From Saccharospirillum sp965652395 (lineage in GTDB: Bacteria; Pseudomonadota; Gammaproteobacteria; Pseudomonadales; Natronospirillaceae): DNA of 64,000 nt. This document shows positions 46,047 to 55,754 of this stretch, in pieces. Under the pieces are notes generated by a model. The model saw only the letters and a program-made list of their open reading frames with translations. It ran no database searches and had not been told where the DNA came from. The stretch is taken from assembly GCA_965652395.1 (NCBI GenBank), contig CBFGUW010000010.1:1-64000 (forward strand). The letters are read 5' to 3'. Position numbers and translations under genes: made by a program. How positions within the stretch are numbered: the first letter of the stretch is position 1; every line of letters begins with the position of its first letter.

Positions 46047-47474
46047 GTGATCATTATCCCCACCGAAAAGCGGTTTGACTGGCAGCATGCGCCCATCGTG
46101 CTGATCGCGATCATTCTGTTGAATGTTCTGGTATTCATGCTCTATCAGAGCGGCGACGGTCAAAAGGTGTCCCAGGCGCTCCAGGCCTATGCCGAGCATG
46201 ACTATCTGGAGCGGGAATGGCCGGTCTATGAAGAGTATCTGCGACAGCGGAACTCTGAGCAGCTAGCCGACTTGCAAGCCTCTTACGACAATGGCCATTC
46301 TCAGCCCGTAGTCGTCACTCTGTTGTTCGACACTGAATTTTTCCCCTATCTCACTCGCGCCATGCGTTCCGAACTGCCCGAAGAGGACTTTAGCGCCTGG
46401 CAGCGGGAGCGTACCGCCATTCATGAGCGCATCCTGTCCATGAGCTTTCTGGCGCACGGCCTGGTGCCGAACCAGCTCAGCCTGGCGGACCTGCTCACCC
46501 ATCAGTTTCTGCATGGTGGCCTGATGCATTTGTTGGGCAATCTGTTCTTTTTGGCCATTTGCGGTTTCGCGGTCGAAGCGGCGATCGGGCATGGTCGGTT
46601 TCTGGCGTTTTATCTGTTGTCCGGGATGGCGGGAGGCCTCGGTCATGCGCTGTTGGATCTGGACAGTGCTCAGCCTTTGGTTGGGGCTTCCGGGGCCATA
46701 TCCGGCGTTATGGCGATGTACCTGGCGGTCTTCCGTCTGCGTCGGATCGAGTTCTTTTATTGGCTGTTCTTTTTGGTGGGCTATATTCGCGCGCCCGCCT
46801 TGTTGATCCTGCCGTTTTACATCGGCAAGGAGCTTTATTCCTATTACACCGATATCGATTCCAATGTGGCGTTCATGGCACACACCGGTGGCTTCGTTGC
46901 GGGTGCGGCCCTGATCGGGATGGCCTGGTTGCTGAACCGTAATCTATTCAATACCGAATACATTGAGGCAGACCAAAATGTGGATCCGCGGCAGCAGCGC
47001 CTGGCCGGTATTTACGAGGCAATTGGGCGTTTTCAGTTCAGAACCGCCATCACCCGACTGAACCGCATGATCGAGCAGGAAGGTGTGGATTTTGAATTGG
47101 CCTCGCTGCGTTACAACCTGCTTCAGCCCAGAGGTGGTGACGACTTTCAGCAAGCGGGCCTGGCACTCTTGACCATGGAGCGGCTTATGCCGCGTGAACT
47201 CATTAAAGTGGCTGAAGTTTGTCGCCAGTATCCGGATCTGGCCGAGGACCTCGGGGCGGAGGACCGTATCAAACTGGGCATGCGGCTTGCCTCGGCCGAG
47301 CAGTTGCCGGAGGCGGAGGCATTGTTTCTCAAGCTGCAACAACAGGGGCATCGCAGCACCGCTTTGGGAATTCTGGCGCGCAAGTTGTCTCTGGCGCACC
47401 AGGCACTGCGCAACCCGACAAAGCACTCCCAGTACGAACGCTGGGCCGATGATCTGATGATGGAGGTCAATTGA
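46047..47474 (+). CDS. Rhomboid-family intramembrane serine protease
   Basis: The 475-aa protein has an N-terminal membrane helix, a periplasmic loop of about 110 residues and a six-helix rhomboid core. The conserved residues are HQFLHGGLMHLLGN (His156, His161, Asn165), GASGAISG (catalytic Ser215) and AHTGGFVAG (catalytic His279). About 180 residues of soluble, repeat-like helical sequence follow the core. The start is GTG with AAGGGAGAG upstream. The stop overlaps the next gene's ATG, so the two proteins probably work together. Confidence 0.93.
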   Translation: MIIIPTEKRFDWQHAPIVLIAIILLNVLVFMLYQSGDGQKVSQALQAYAEHDYLEREWPVYEEYLRQRNSEQLADLQASYDNGHSQPVVVTLLFDTEFFPYLTRAMRSELPEEDFSAWQRERTAIHERILSMSFLAHGLVPNQLSLADLLTHQFLHGGLMHLLGNLFFLAICGFAVEAAIGHGRFLAFYLLSGMAGGLGHALLDLDSAQPLVGASGAISGVMAMYLAVFRLRRIEFFYWLFFLVGYIRAPALLILPFYIGKELYSYYTDIDSNVAFMAHTGGFVAGAALIGMAWLLNRNLFNTEYIEADQNVDPRQQRLAGIYEAIGRFQFRTAITRLNRMIEQEGVDFELASLRYNLLQPRGGDDFQQAGLALLTMERLMPRELIKVAEVCRQYPDLAEDLGAEDRIKLGMRLASAEQLPEAEALFLKLQQQGHRSTALGILARKLSLAHQALRNPTKHSQYERWADDLMMEVN

Positions 47475-48877
47475 TGGAATATTGCGTCTATCATCCGCTA
47501 ACTGGTTCCACCTACGAGTGCCCCGGTTGTGAGCGGGGGTTGTGTGATTCCTGCGTGGACAACGATGCACGCTGCCTATTGTGCGGTCAACCGACCGAGA
47601 GCCTGGGCGCGGGGCACCAGGTCGAGCCTTTCTGGCGACGGCTCCAGGCGGCGTTTCGGTATCCTCTCACTCAGTCGACCGTCGCGCTGATCATAGTGGT
47701 CTCGGTTGTGTCGGCCTTGCTGTCGATACTGCCGATGATCGCCAGTGTGATTCTCTATCTCGTGACCACGGGTGTGATCATGAAATACGCCTTTCTCGCC
47801 CTGGAGCAGACAGCCACCGGCAAGATGACCCCGCCGGACATTACCGAGGCCTATCAGGGCGGTATCGGCCTATTGGTGCAATTGGTGTTGATGCTGGTTG
47901 TTCTGGTGGGTTCGGTGATAGGCATAGGTTATGTGGTGAGTCCGCAAATAGCGGCTTTTCTGGCTTTTTTCTACCTGTTTGGGCTGCCGGCGATGCTGAT
48001 CAGCTTTGGGCTCAGCCAAAACTGGTTGGCGGCGATCAACCCGGTCAGTACCTTTCGGCTGATCGCGGCCATAGGGCTGCCATACGGCATCCTGATCGGC
48101 CTGCTGATGGTGATGACGGGATCCGTCACCGTGCTGCACCAACTGATTGGGGAAGACTGGCTGGTGGTGTCTTACATTCTTCAGTCGATGGCGTCGAATT
48201 ACTATCTCATCGTGATTTTTCATCTAATGGGATATGTGATTTTTCAGTACCAGGGCAAGCTCGGTTTCACCGCCCGGGAGGATGACGGCACTGAAGGCCA
48301 GAAGCGCACCGATGAAGCCCTGGCGGTTTCGCGCATAGATGTCTTCCTGAAAGCGGGTTGTTACGACAAGGCCTATCGGCAGTTCGAGGAAGCTATTCAG
48401 CGGTTTCACGGCGATAAATCATTTCGCCCCCAGTACTTCGAGTGCGTTTATCAATTGGGTGATGCGCCTCAAATGGCTGCTATCGCTACCCCTTATCTGT
48501 GTTATTTGCTGGCCCAGGGGCACGAGGCGCGGCTCACGCCGGTATTTAACCAGGTGCGCTCTCTGGTACCCGACTTCGTTCCGGACGACGCCCGCCTGCG
48601 GCATACGCTGGCTCGGGCGGCCAATGAACAGGGTAACCCGCGACTGGCTATCCAATTGATTAATGGCATGCAGCGCAGCCATCCGCATTACGAGGGGTTG
48701 CCCGAGGCCTTCTATTTGATGGCCGATCTGCTTGCCAGGCAGCCGGGAAGAGAGGTGCAGGCCAGGCAGTGTCGCGAATTGGCGGAGAAGCTTGCCCAAC
48801 GTTTGGCAAGCCGGGAGGACAGCGCGGACAGGAGAAAACCACCGCCGCGACCGGACCCGTTCTCCGTCCTGTCTTGA
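47474..48877 (+). CDS. Membrane protein with N-terminal zinc finger and C-terminal helical repeats
   Basis: The 467-aa protein begins with a compact cysteine/histidine cluster (CVYHP, YECPGCERGLCDSC, RCLLCG) like a B-box-type zinc finger. About five to six membrane helices (residues 65-255) and a C-terminal TPR-like helical domain follow. A GGAGG site 8 nt before ATG 47474 supports this start, which overlaps the rhomboid stop by one base. Zinc-finger plus membrane proteins next to rhomboids are plausible substrates or partners. No enzymatic motif is seen, and the function is unknown. Confidence 0.8.
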   Translation: MEYCVYHPLTGSTYECPGCERGLCDSCVDNDARCLLCGQPTESLGAGHQVEPFWRRLQAAFRYPLTQSTVALIIVVSVVSALLSILPMIASVILYLVTTGVIMKYAFLALEQTATGKMTPPDITEAYQGGIGLLVQLVLMLVVLVGSVIGIGYVVSPQIAAFLAFFYLFGLPAMLISFGLSQNWLAAINPVSTFRLIAAIGLPYGILIGLLMVMTGSVTVLHQLIGEDWLVVSYILQSMASNYYLIVIFHLMGYVIFQYQGKLGFTAREDDGTEGQKRTDEALAVSRIDVFLKAGCYDKAYRQFEEAIQRFHGDKSFRPQYFECVYQLGDAPQMAAIATPYLCYLLAQGHEARLTPVFNQVRSLVPDFVPDDARLRHTLARAANEQGNPRLAIQLINGMQRSHPHYEGLPEAFYLMADLLARQPGREVQARQCRELAEKLAQRLASREDSADRRKPPPRPDPFSVLS

Positions 48878-48952
48878 AATCGATGCCGGGTATTGGCATA
48901 AAGACCGAGTAAGTCGTAAAGCCTCTAAGGACATGGAACAAAGGATGCCGTT

Positions 48953-49642
48953 ATGCCGATTGTAGCCATCGGCGGCGGTGAACTGGGGGAGGGGGAAACC
49001 CTGGCCATCGACCAGTTCATTGTCAGCCACTCCAGCAAACCCCAGCCGAAAGCCCTGTTTCTGCCCACCGCCAGCGGCGATGCCCCGGGTTATATCGAAA
49101 CGTTCGAGCGGGTGTACGGCCAGAAGCTGGGGTGTGACGCCCGGTCCTTATCCCTTAGCCTATCCCCTTCTCCGGAAGAGATCGCCGAGGCCATCCAATG
49201 GGCGGATCTGATTTACGTCGGTGGCGGCAATACCCGCAGGATGATCGCGTCCTGGCGGGAGCATGGCGTTGACCGGCTGCTGCATCAGGCCTGGGAGCAG
49301 CACAAGATGTTGTGCGGGCTCAGTGCCGGAGCCATTTGCTGGTTTGAATCCGGGTTCAGCGATTCCGACTCGTTCGAGACCGATGGGGAATGGTCGTTCA
49401 CCCGGGTCGAGGGGTTGGGGTTCGTGCCCGGTTTGTTCTGCCCTCATCTGGATGTTGAACACCGGGCTTTGCCGCTGCTCAACCATCTCGAACGACACCC
49501 CGAGTCGGCCCTGGCCGCGACCAATCAGGCGGCGGTTGTGGTTGCCGACGGTCAGATGTCGGTATTGTGCTCGCAGCCGGATGCGGGTGTGTATCGCATT
49601 GAACCGGTTAATGACGGCTTGCACTGGTCGCGATTGAGTTGA
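48953..49642 (+). CDS. Peptidase S51 family protein (peptidase E / cyanophycinase-like)
   Basis: The 229-aa protein has the S51 layout: AIGGGELGEGE at the start, LFLPTAS, DLIYVGGGNTRRM, and the nucleophile elbow GLSAGA (Ser124). The glutamine amidotransferase-like fold of this family carries dipeptidase E (Asp-X dipeptides) and cyanophycinase activities. At 229 aa it fits peptidase E rather than the longer cyanophycinases. AAAGGA precedes the ATG by 7-8 nt. It is 75 nt after the zinc-finger membrane protein and may share its transcript. Confidence 0.87.
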   Translation: MPIVAIGGGELGEGETLAIDQFIVSHSSKPQPKALFLPTASGDAPGYIETFERVYGQKLGCDARSLSLSLSPSPEEIAEAIQWADLIYVGGGNTRRMIASWREHGVDRLLHQAWEQHKMLCGLSAGAICWFESGFSDSDSFETDGEWSFTRVEGLGFVPGLFCPHLDVEHRALPLLNHLERHPESALAATNQAAVVVADGQMSVLCSQPDAGVYRIEPVNDGLHWSRLS

Positions 49643-49754
49643 GTGTCTCAGGTGGCATTCGTCCCTGGATGTCACCAGTCATTCAATGGTCGGCCAGTCG
49701 ATTCTCTCTGCTATATTTACTCATCACGAATCGATACAGAAGTACGAGGTAGGG

Positions 49755-50444
49755 ATGGGTGTTGGAAAAGCCGGGTTACTGGGGCTTCTCTTGGTGGTTG
49801 GGTGTGGTAAGGCAGTCCTGGCGGCCAGTCTGCCCGGTTTCAAACTGATCGACCTGAAAGGCGCACCGGTCAATGAAGCGGTGCTGGTGCTTGAAAACGC
49901 CGAGACGGAAACCGTCAGCCCGTCGCCCAGTGAAGCGGAAACAATCGTCGATCAGGTCGATCTTCAGTTTGTTCCACGGGTGGCCGTAGTGCGGGCAGGC
50001 ACCCGGGTGCGTTTCCCCAACAGCGATGACACCCGTCACCATGTTTATTCCTTCTCCACCGCCAAAGCGTTTGAACTGCAGCTCTATCAGGGCAATGAAG
50101 CGCCCCCGGTTGAATTCGACACGGCCGGGCTGGTGGTCCTGGGGTGCAACATCCACGACTCGATGCGTGGTTACATCTATGTTGTCGACAGTCAGATCTA
50201 CGGAATTTCGGACAGCGATGGCCGCATCACCCTGCCAGCCTATAACCGGGATGGCGTCAGCCAACTGACCCTTTGGCATCCTTTCATGCGTGAGCGGATG
50301 ACCCTGTCGCTGTCCGATCTTGAGCAGGTGGGTGGCGAACTTCTCGAAATACAGTTACCCATCACTCTGCCCGAACAGGCAACTGAACCGGAAGGCTCCA
50401 GCCTGCGTAATCGGTTGCAGAGGTACCAGAACAATGGCAATTAG
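49755..50444 (+). CDS. Periplasmic cupredoxin-like copper protein
   Basis: From ATG 49755 (GAGGT upstream) the protein is 229 aa with a signal peptide ending near AVLAASLPG. The blue-copper domain shows NSDDTRHHVYSF (first His ligand) and CNIHDSMRGYIYV (Cys, His and Met ligands). A C-terminal extension (YGISDSDGRITLPAY) resembles a carboxypeptidase-regulatory-like sandwich. It resembles methylamine-utilization-type cupredoxins. The last 11 nt overlap the start of the GGDEF/EAL gene, so the two are translationally coupled. Electron transfer or copper sensing are both possible. Confidence 0.8.
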   Translation: MGVGKAGLLGLLLVVGCGKAVLAASLPGFKLIDLKGAPVNEAVLVLENAETETVSPSPSEAETIVDQVDLQFVPRVAVVRAGTRVRFPNSDDTRHHVYSFSTAKAFELQLYQGNEAPPVEFDTAGLVVLGCNIHDSMRGYIYVVDSQIYGISDSDGRITLPAYNRDGVSQLTLWHPFMRERMTLSLSDLEQVGGELLEIQLPITLPEQATEPEGSSLRNRLQRYQNNGN

Positions 50445-52773
50445 CTTTCGAACGAGCCTGCTGCTGATTTTCATCAGCCTGATGGGGCTGACGCTGGCCG
50501 CCACCCTGTGGGCGGTGTTGCGGGCCACCGATGCCAACGCCCGGGCCAATGCCGAGCGGGAGCTGGAAGTGGCCGAGCGAGTATTTGAAACCCTGCTCAA
50601 TGACAACAGCCGCCAACTGACCGACCGCACCACCTTGCTCGCCGAAGATTTCGCTTTTCGCCAGGCCATTGCCACCAACGAAGAAAACACCATCATCAGT
50701 GTGCTTGCCAACCATGGGGATCGCATAGGTGCCGACCTGATCGTCTTGCTTGATCCCGCAGGTGAGGTGTTGATCAGCACGCATGCCATAGGGGACGATG
50801 TCGACAGCTTGCGCCAGCATATTCGCACCGCGCGTGAGCCGTTCACCGAACTGACCATCACCGAAGGCCACCCCTATCAACTGGTGATGGTGCCGGTTGA
50901 AGCGCCGGATCTTATTGCCTGGGTGGGCATGGGATTCGTCATGGATTCCGAATTGATGAGCGGTTTTCGCGACATCACCAAAGCGGACGTCACACTGCTG
51001 TATCGGGACGACGGCAGTGGCACCATCCGCACGCTCAGTACCCTATCAGATAACCCTTTGTCGGTTCCCGCGTTGAGCGGAAGCTTTTCCAGCGCGCTGA
51101 ACATCGCTGCTAACCGGCTACGCAATGAGGGCTGGCTGAGCCGTCAAAACACCCTGGTCAACAGCAGTGACCAACAATTGGGCATGCTGATGTCCGTGTC
51201 TTTGCAGGAAGCCCTGGCGGCTTACAACAAACTCCAGACACAAATGCTGGCGATTGCCCTGTTTGCGCTGATTCTGGCGGCGGTTGCCACCGTGGTCATC
51301 GCCCGGGGCATCACCCGGCCCATCGATATTTTGGTACGGGCCGCGCGGCGCATCGCCGGTGGTGACTACCACCAGAACATCCAGCTGGCGCGCCGCAACG
51401 AATTCGGCGTATTGGGTGACACCCTGAACGCCATGCAGCAGGCCATTCAGGATCGGGAGCGGCACATTGCCTATCAGGCCCAGCATGATTTACTGACAGG
51501 GCTGCCCAACCGTGATCAGATGGCCACACAAATGAAGGAACGGTTGACCGAAGCCGATAAAGAACCCTTCGGTGTGTTGCTGTTGCAAATAGTCAATTTC
51601 GACGCATTGGGGGATGTATACGGCGTTTCTGTGATGGACCGGGTACTGCAGCAGGCTGCGGAACGTTTGACCCGTAACGGTCGACGGGAGGATCGTATTG
51701 GCCGGGTGGGGACGGATGAGTTCCTCATCCTGGCCGAACGGCTGTCTCCAGCACAGTGTCGGGCGGTGGTGCAACAGTATCAACTCAGTTTTGAGGCGCC
51801 TTTTCATTGCGATGCCATCGAGGTTAAGGTCGAGGCGCGCATGGGCGTATTGCTCTGCCCCGACCATGCCACCACCTATGAAGATATTCTGCGCCGTGCC
51901 CACATAGCGCTGGCCGATGCCCGCCAGCATGGCCTGGCCTTCGCGGTGTACGAGACCGGGAGGGACGAGGTTCACCTGCGTAAGATCACCGTGACTCATC
52001 GCTTGCAGCAGGCCATTTTAAACACTGGTTTCGAGTTATTGTTCCAGCCCCAGTTCAATTTGCGCGAAGGTCGCGTTCATTCGGCCGAAGCGCTGATCCG
52101 TTGGCAGGATTCGGAATTGGGCCGCATGTTTCCGGATGAGTTTATTCCGCTGGCGGAACAATCCGGTGATATCACGCTGATCACCGACTGGGTATTGAAC
52201 GAGGCTCTGAGACAGATGAGCGCCTGGCAGGTCGCCGGTCACAACCTGGGCGTCAGCATCAATCTGTCTGCCCGGGATGTCCTCAAGGACGACTTCATCG
52301 ACGGCCTGATCGCCCGCCTGCACCACAACGACATCCGGCGGGAATCACTCATGCTCGAGATTACCGAAAGTGCCGTCATGGCGGATGCCGAGCATGCGTT
52401 GCGCAACCTGAACCGCTTGTATGAGGCGGGTGTCAGTTTGGCGATGGACGACTTCGGCACCGGGTTCTCCTCGCTCGCGCAACTGAAATCCATGCCGGTA
52501 CATGAGCTGAAAATCGACAAATCCTTTGTGCTCAGGCTGGATGAAGACCTGGATGATCAGTTGATCGTTCGTTCCACCATCGAAATGGCCCACCACCTGG
52601 GGCTCAGTGTGATCGCCGAGGGCGTTGAAAACCAGGCGTCGCTGGCCCTGCTGCGCGATATGGGGTGCGACGCGATCCAGGGCTATTACCTCAGCAAGCC
52701 CAAAACGGTGACCGAGCTCCGGGAATGGTTGGATACTTTCGATGAACGTCAAAAGGAGCTTATGCTGGTTTGA
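50434..52773 (+). CDS. Membrane c-di-GMP phosphodiesterase with HAMP, degenerate GGDEF and intact EAL
   Basis: From ATG 50434 the protein is 779 aa. It has two membrane helices flanking a periplasmic sensor of about 230 residues, a HAMP domain (RGITRPIDILVRAARRIAGG), a GGDEF domain and an EAL domain. The cyclase signature reads VGTDEF instead of GGDEF, with a possible I-site (RRED) five residues before it. It is thus probably not a cyclase and may bind nucleotide as a regulator. The phosphodiesterase part keeps EALIRW, INLSARD, LEITES, DDFGTG, LKIDKSF and IAEGVEN, so hydrolysis of c-di-GMP is expected. It overlaps the cupredoxin gene, which may feed the sensor domain. Confidence 0.93.
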   Translation: MAISFRTSLLLIFISLMGLTLAATLWAVLRATDANARANAERELEVAERVFETLLNDNSRQLTDRTTLLAEDFAFRQAIATNEENTIISVLANHGDRIGADLIVLLDPAGEVLISTHAIGDDVDSLRQHIRTAREPFTELTITEGHPYQLVMVPVEAPDLIAWVGMGFVMDSELMSGFRDITKADVTLLYRDDGSGTIRTLSTLSDNPLSVPALSGSFSSALNIAANRLRNEGWLSRQNTLVNSSDQQLGMLMSVSLQEALAAYNKLQTQMLAIALFALILAAVATVVIARGITRPIDILVRAARRIAGGDYHQNIQLARRNEFGVLGDTLNAMQQAIQDRERHIAYQAQHDLLTGLPNRDQMATQMKERLTEADKEPFGVLLLQIVNFDALGDVYGVSVMDRVLQQAAERLTRNGRREDRIGRVGTDEFLILAERLSPAQCRAVVQQYQLSFEAPFHCDAIEVKVEARMGVLLCPDHATTYEDILRRAHIALADARQHGLAFAVYETGRDEVHLRKITVTHRLQQAILNTGFELLFQPQFNLREGRVHSAEALIRWQDSELGRMFPDEFIPLAEQSGDITLITDWVLNEALRQMSAWQVAGHNLGVSINLSARDVLKDDFIDGLIARLHHNDIRRESLMLEITESAVMADAEHALRNLNRLYEAGVSLAMDDFGTGFSSLAQLKSMPVHELKIDKSFVLRLDEDLDDQLIVRSTIEMAHHLGLSVIAEGVENQASLALLRDMGCDAIQGYYLSKPKTVTELREWLDTFDERQKELMLV

Positions 52774-52821
52774 CACTTTGAAACCACCGTCCCCAGTGGA
52801 GAAAGGAACATGACCTGCTAA

Positions 52822-52849
52822 GGTTAACGTGAACCTATTCACATTAACC
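52822..52849. promoter_or_regulatory. Near-perfect palindrome before the HDOD gene
   Basis: Arms of 12 nt (52822-52833 and 52838-52849) match at 11 positions around a 4-nt centre. The core is GTGAACCTATTCAC. It ends directly before the GAGG ribosome-binding site of the HDOD gene at 52861. It has no T-run, so an operator or a structure masking the start is more likely than a terminator. Confidence 0.45.
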
Positions 52850-52860
52850 GAGGCACTTAA

Positions 52861-54276
52861 GTGACAGAAGTCCGGGGTCTGAGCGGATGGATGAAAGTTA
52901 TCGGCAAGCAGGAACTGCCCTCGTTGAACACCGTTGTCAAAGCGATCTGCGATCTCAGCAACAGCGACGACAGCAGCGCCGATGATCTGACTCAGATCAT
53001 ATTGCGCGATGCCGACCTCACCTCCCAGGTGCTTAAAGTCGCCAACTCGGTGCACTACAACCGTTCTTACTCACCCATCAAAACCGTCTCCCGCGCCATT
53101 GTGCAAATCGGTTACGTCGACCTTAAGAACATCGCACTGGCCAGCACCCTGATAGACGGTTTCCTGGGCGGCAAACCAAAGGAGTTGCTGGTCCAGCGTC
53201 TGGCCGTGGCCTTTCATGCGGCCGTTCAGGCACGCGCCATTGCCAAGCGACTCTCTGGAGATGACCATGAAGAGGTCTTCATCGCCGCTCTGTTGCGCCG
53301 GGTAGCGGAATTGGCCTTGTTGGCCACCGGACGCACGGCCGCAGAACAGTTCATAATGGCGCGGGATCAAAACCCCGAGGATGAACATACCCTCGCACTG
53401 GAAATACTGGGCGTCGGCATCAACACCCTGAACAAAGCTCTGATTAAGGAATGGGGTCTGGGCGACCTCGTCATGCAGGCCAGTGAAAACGCCCATTCAA
53501 CGAACAGCCGGGTCACCGCAGTCAATCTGGGTGTATCCATCAGCCTGAACATCACCAAGGGCATGAACCATACGACCATGCGCAAGCTGTGTCAGGAGGT
53601 GGGCCAGTTGACCGACCAGCCGGCTGACCAGGTGCGCGAAAACATCCTGCTGATGGCGGAAGAAGCCTCGGCTGTTGCCGCCACCTACGGCGCCGAGCGT
53701 TTGTTGCCCGCCCTGCCGGACCGCAACAGCATCGAGCGGGCGGACGGCCTGCCCGAGGAGAAGACCGACTTCGACTTCCAGCGTTACATGAATCGTATGA
53801 GCCAGATGATGATGGAAGGCTTTGGCACCTCGGAAATCATGCAACTGGCGGTGCAGGCCCTCTATCGCGGATCCGACATCCCACGCGTTGCCATCAACCT
53901 GATGTCACTGAAGGACAAACGTCTGGAGCCCGCCTATGTGGCAGGGGATAAATCAAGGGATTGGCGTACAGCCGTCAAGATCGACCTTAGCCGGTTGCGC
54001 AAGGATGAAAGCCTGCACGACTTTTTAAGGCATCAGGAAATCACTCATTATCGTCCCCAGGGAGAGGAACCTCCCACCGGCATACTTGGTAACGTGGCCC
54101 GAGGGGGCGACTGCATGCTGGCCCCCATCCGTGCGAAAGACCGGCTGGTGGGAATCTTTTACGCCGATGCCAACGGCGGGGCCCTGACTCCCCGGCAATT
54201 CGAAGAATTTCAGCTGACCGCCAATCAGCTCAATATGTATCTTAGGTTTTATACTCAAAATGGGAGTAAAAGCTGA
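52861..54276 (+). CDS. HDOD-domain signalling protein
   Basis: The 471-aa protein opens with an HDOD domain (LPSLNTVVKAICDL, ILRDADLTSQVLKVANS, KTVSRAIVQIGYVDLKN; residues about 15-230), an HD-related fold without the catalytic HD pair. It ends in a GAF-like region (SEIMQLAVQALYRGSDIPR to TPRQFEEFQLTANQL). Such proteins act in signalling, often linked to c-di-GMP or chemotaxis systems. The start is GTG with GAGG 7 nt upstream. An ATG at 52891 is possible. Confidence 0.9.
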   Translation: MTEVRGLSGWMKVIGKQELPSLNTVVKAICDLSNSDDSSADDLTQIILRDADLTSQVLKVANSVHYNRSYSPIKTVSRAIVQIGYVDLKNIALASTLIDGFLGGKPKELLVQRLAVAFHAAVQARAIAKRLSGDDHEEVFIAALLRRVAELALLATGRTAAEQFIMARDQNPEDEHTLALEILGVGINTLNKALIKEWGLGDLVMQASENAHSTNSRVTAVNLGVSISLNITKGMNHTTMRKLCQEVGQLTDQPADQVRENILLMAEEASAVAATYGAERLLPALPDRNSIERADGLPEEKTDFDFQRYMNRMSQMMMEGFGTSEIMQLAVQALYRGSDIPRVAINLMSLKDKRLEPAYVAGDKSRDWRTAVKIDLSRLRKDESLHDFLRHQEITHYRPQGEEPPTGILGNVARGGDCMLAPIRAKDRLVGIFYADANGGALTPRQFEEFQLTANQLNMYLRFYTQNGSKS

Positions 54277-54328
54277 AAGGGATCGTCCGGGCTGGCTGGG
54301 CAGTACAAAATCATTATTCAAACCGCGT

Positions 54329-54342
54329 CGCCGGAAGCGGCG
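54329..54342 (+). terminator. Candidate intrinsic terminator after the HDOD gene
   Basis: A 5-bp all-GC stem (CGCCG/CGGCG) with a GAAG loop is followed by TTTGTTTA. It lies 53 nt after the HDOD stop. The stem is short. The rest of 54277-54547 is a leader for the next gene with no other supported feature. Confidence 0.5.
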
Positions 54343-54547
54343 TTTGTTTAGCTCGAAACCTCAAAAGGAAGATTGGGAATATAAATTTAAGCTAACATCC
54401 TCTCGATTCCCCACCTGAATTAGCCCTATACGCCTCCATGGCCGGAGTACCATCCTCCTTAGCAGTGACCAACCACAATTCCAAACTGCAGCCATAACAG
54501 TGTACCAAGTCGGCATCCGCCGATGCGGCTCCTGTTGGAGGACTACC

Positions 54548-55735
54548 ATGAACAAAAAATCCCTCAGTTTTGCCACCCGTGCCATTCACGCCGGTTACGA
54601 TGCCTCCGCTAACGGAGGTTCGCTTGCGCCGCCTATTCACATGACATCCACCTTTTGTTTCGACAGCGTCGAACAGGGCGCCGAACGTTTTGCCGGTGAG
54701 GCCGAAGGGCATGTCTACAGTCGTCTGTCCAACCCCACTCAGGCGGTTCTGGAGGAGCGGCTCGCCAGTCTGGAGGACGCCGAGGCGGGTTTGGCTACAG
54801 CCTCCGGCATGGGCGCCATCACCGCCGCGCTCTGGACTCTGGTCGCCCCAGGCGACACCGTTTTGGCCGATAAAACCTTATACGGCTGCACCTTTGCTTA
54901 CTTCGAGCACGGCCTGAAAAAGTTTGGTGTTAAGGTCCGTTTTGTTGATTTCACCGATCTCGACTCGGTGACCGGCGCGCTCAGCGAAGACACCCGAGTA
55001 CTGTATTTCGAGAGCCCGGTGAACCCTAATATGAGAGTGATTGATATAGCGGCTATCTGCCGCATCGCTCACGCTTACAATCCGAACATCCGGGTCATGG
55101 TCGATAACACCTATTGCACACCGGCCCTGCAGCGCCCCCTCAATCTCGGAGCGGATCTGGTGGTGCATTCCGCTACCAAGTATCTCGGCGGCCACGGCGA
55201 CCTGATCGCGGGTGCTGTGCTCGGTCGCAAGGAAGATATCGACGCCATCCGTCTTTATGGTTTGAAGGATATGACCGGGGCTGTTATTTCACCGATGACG
55301 GCGTTTCTTATCCTGCGGGGCCTCAAAACACTGGAGCTGCGCATGGAGCGGCACAGCGTCAGCGCTCATTCACTGGCTGAACGCCTGGCGAAAAATAGTG
55401 CCATTGAATCCCTCTATTACCCGGGCTTGCCCGACAGCCCGTACTACGCATTGGCTAAAGATCAGATGAGCCGCCCCGGTGGAATGATCGCCATGGAACT
55501 ACAGGGTGGTTTCGAGGCTGGGGTTCGTTTTATGAACCGGCTCAAATTGGTGAAGCGGGCCGTCAGCCTGGGTGATGCCGAAACACTGTGTCAGCATCCC
55601 GCGAGCATGACTCACTCGACCTATACGCCGGAGGAACGTGCCGAACATGGTATCAGCGAAGGGTTGGTTCGGTTGTCGGTGGGATTGGAGAGCGTTGAAG
55701 ATATTCTGGCGGATATTGAACAGGCGTTGCGCTAG
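54548..55735 (+). CDS. megL: L-methionine gamma-lyase
   Basis: The 395-aa PLP enzyme belongs to the Cys/Met metabolism family. It has YSRLSNPT, the methionine gamma-lyase signature YGCTFAYFEHGLKKFG (with the Cys equivalent to Cys116 of the Pseudomonas putida enzyme), VDNTY and HSATKYLGGHGD carrying the PLP lysine. It splits methionine to methanethiol, 2-oxobutyrate and ammonia. GGAGG precedes ATG 54548. It is a single-gene unit between two hairpins. Confidence 0.93.
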   Translation: MNKKSLSFATRAIHAGYDASANGGSLAPPIHMTSTFCFDSVEQGAERFAGEAEGHVYSRLSNPTQAVLEERLASLEDAEAGLATASGMGAITAALWTLVAPGDTVLADKTLYGCTFAYFEHGLKKFGVKVRFVDFTDLDSVTGALSEDTRVLYFESPVNPNMRVIDIAAICRIAHAYNPNIRVMVDNTYCTPALQRPLNLGADLVVHSATKYLGGHGDLIAGAVLGRKEDIDAIRLYGLKDMTGAVISPMTAFLILRGLKTLELRMERHSVSAHSLAERLAKNSAIESLYYPGLPDSPYYALAKDQMSRPGGMIAMELQGGFEAGVRFMNRLKLVKRAVSLGDAETLCQHPASMTHSTYTPEERAEHGISEGLVRLSVGLESVEDILADIEQALR

Positions 55736-55754
55736 TCAGTATGAGTAAATAAAA

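Noticed and set aside
54343..54547. Possible SAM-type riboswitch before methionine gamma-lyase
   Set aside because: A TCCTCC segment could pair with the GGAGGA site, but no known riboswitch core could be recognised.
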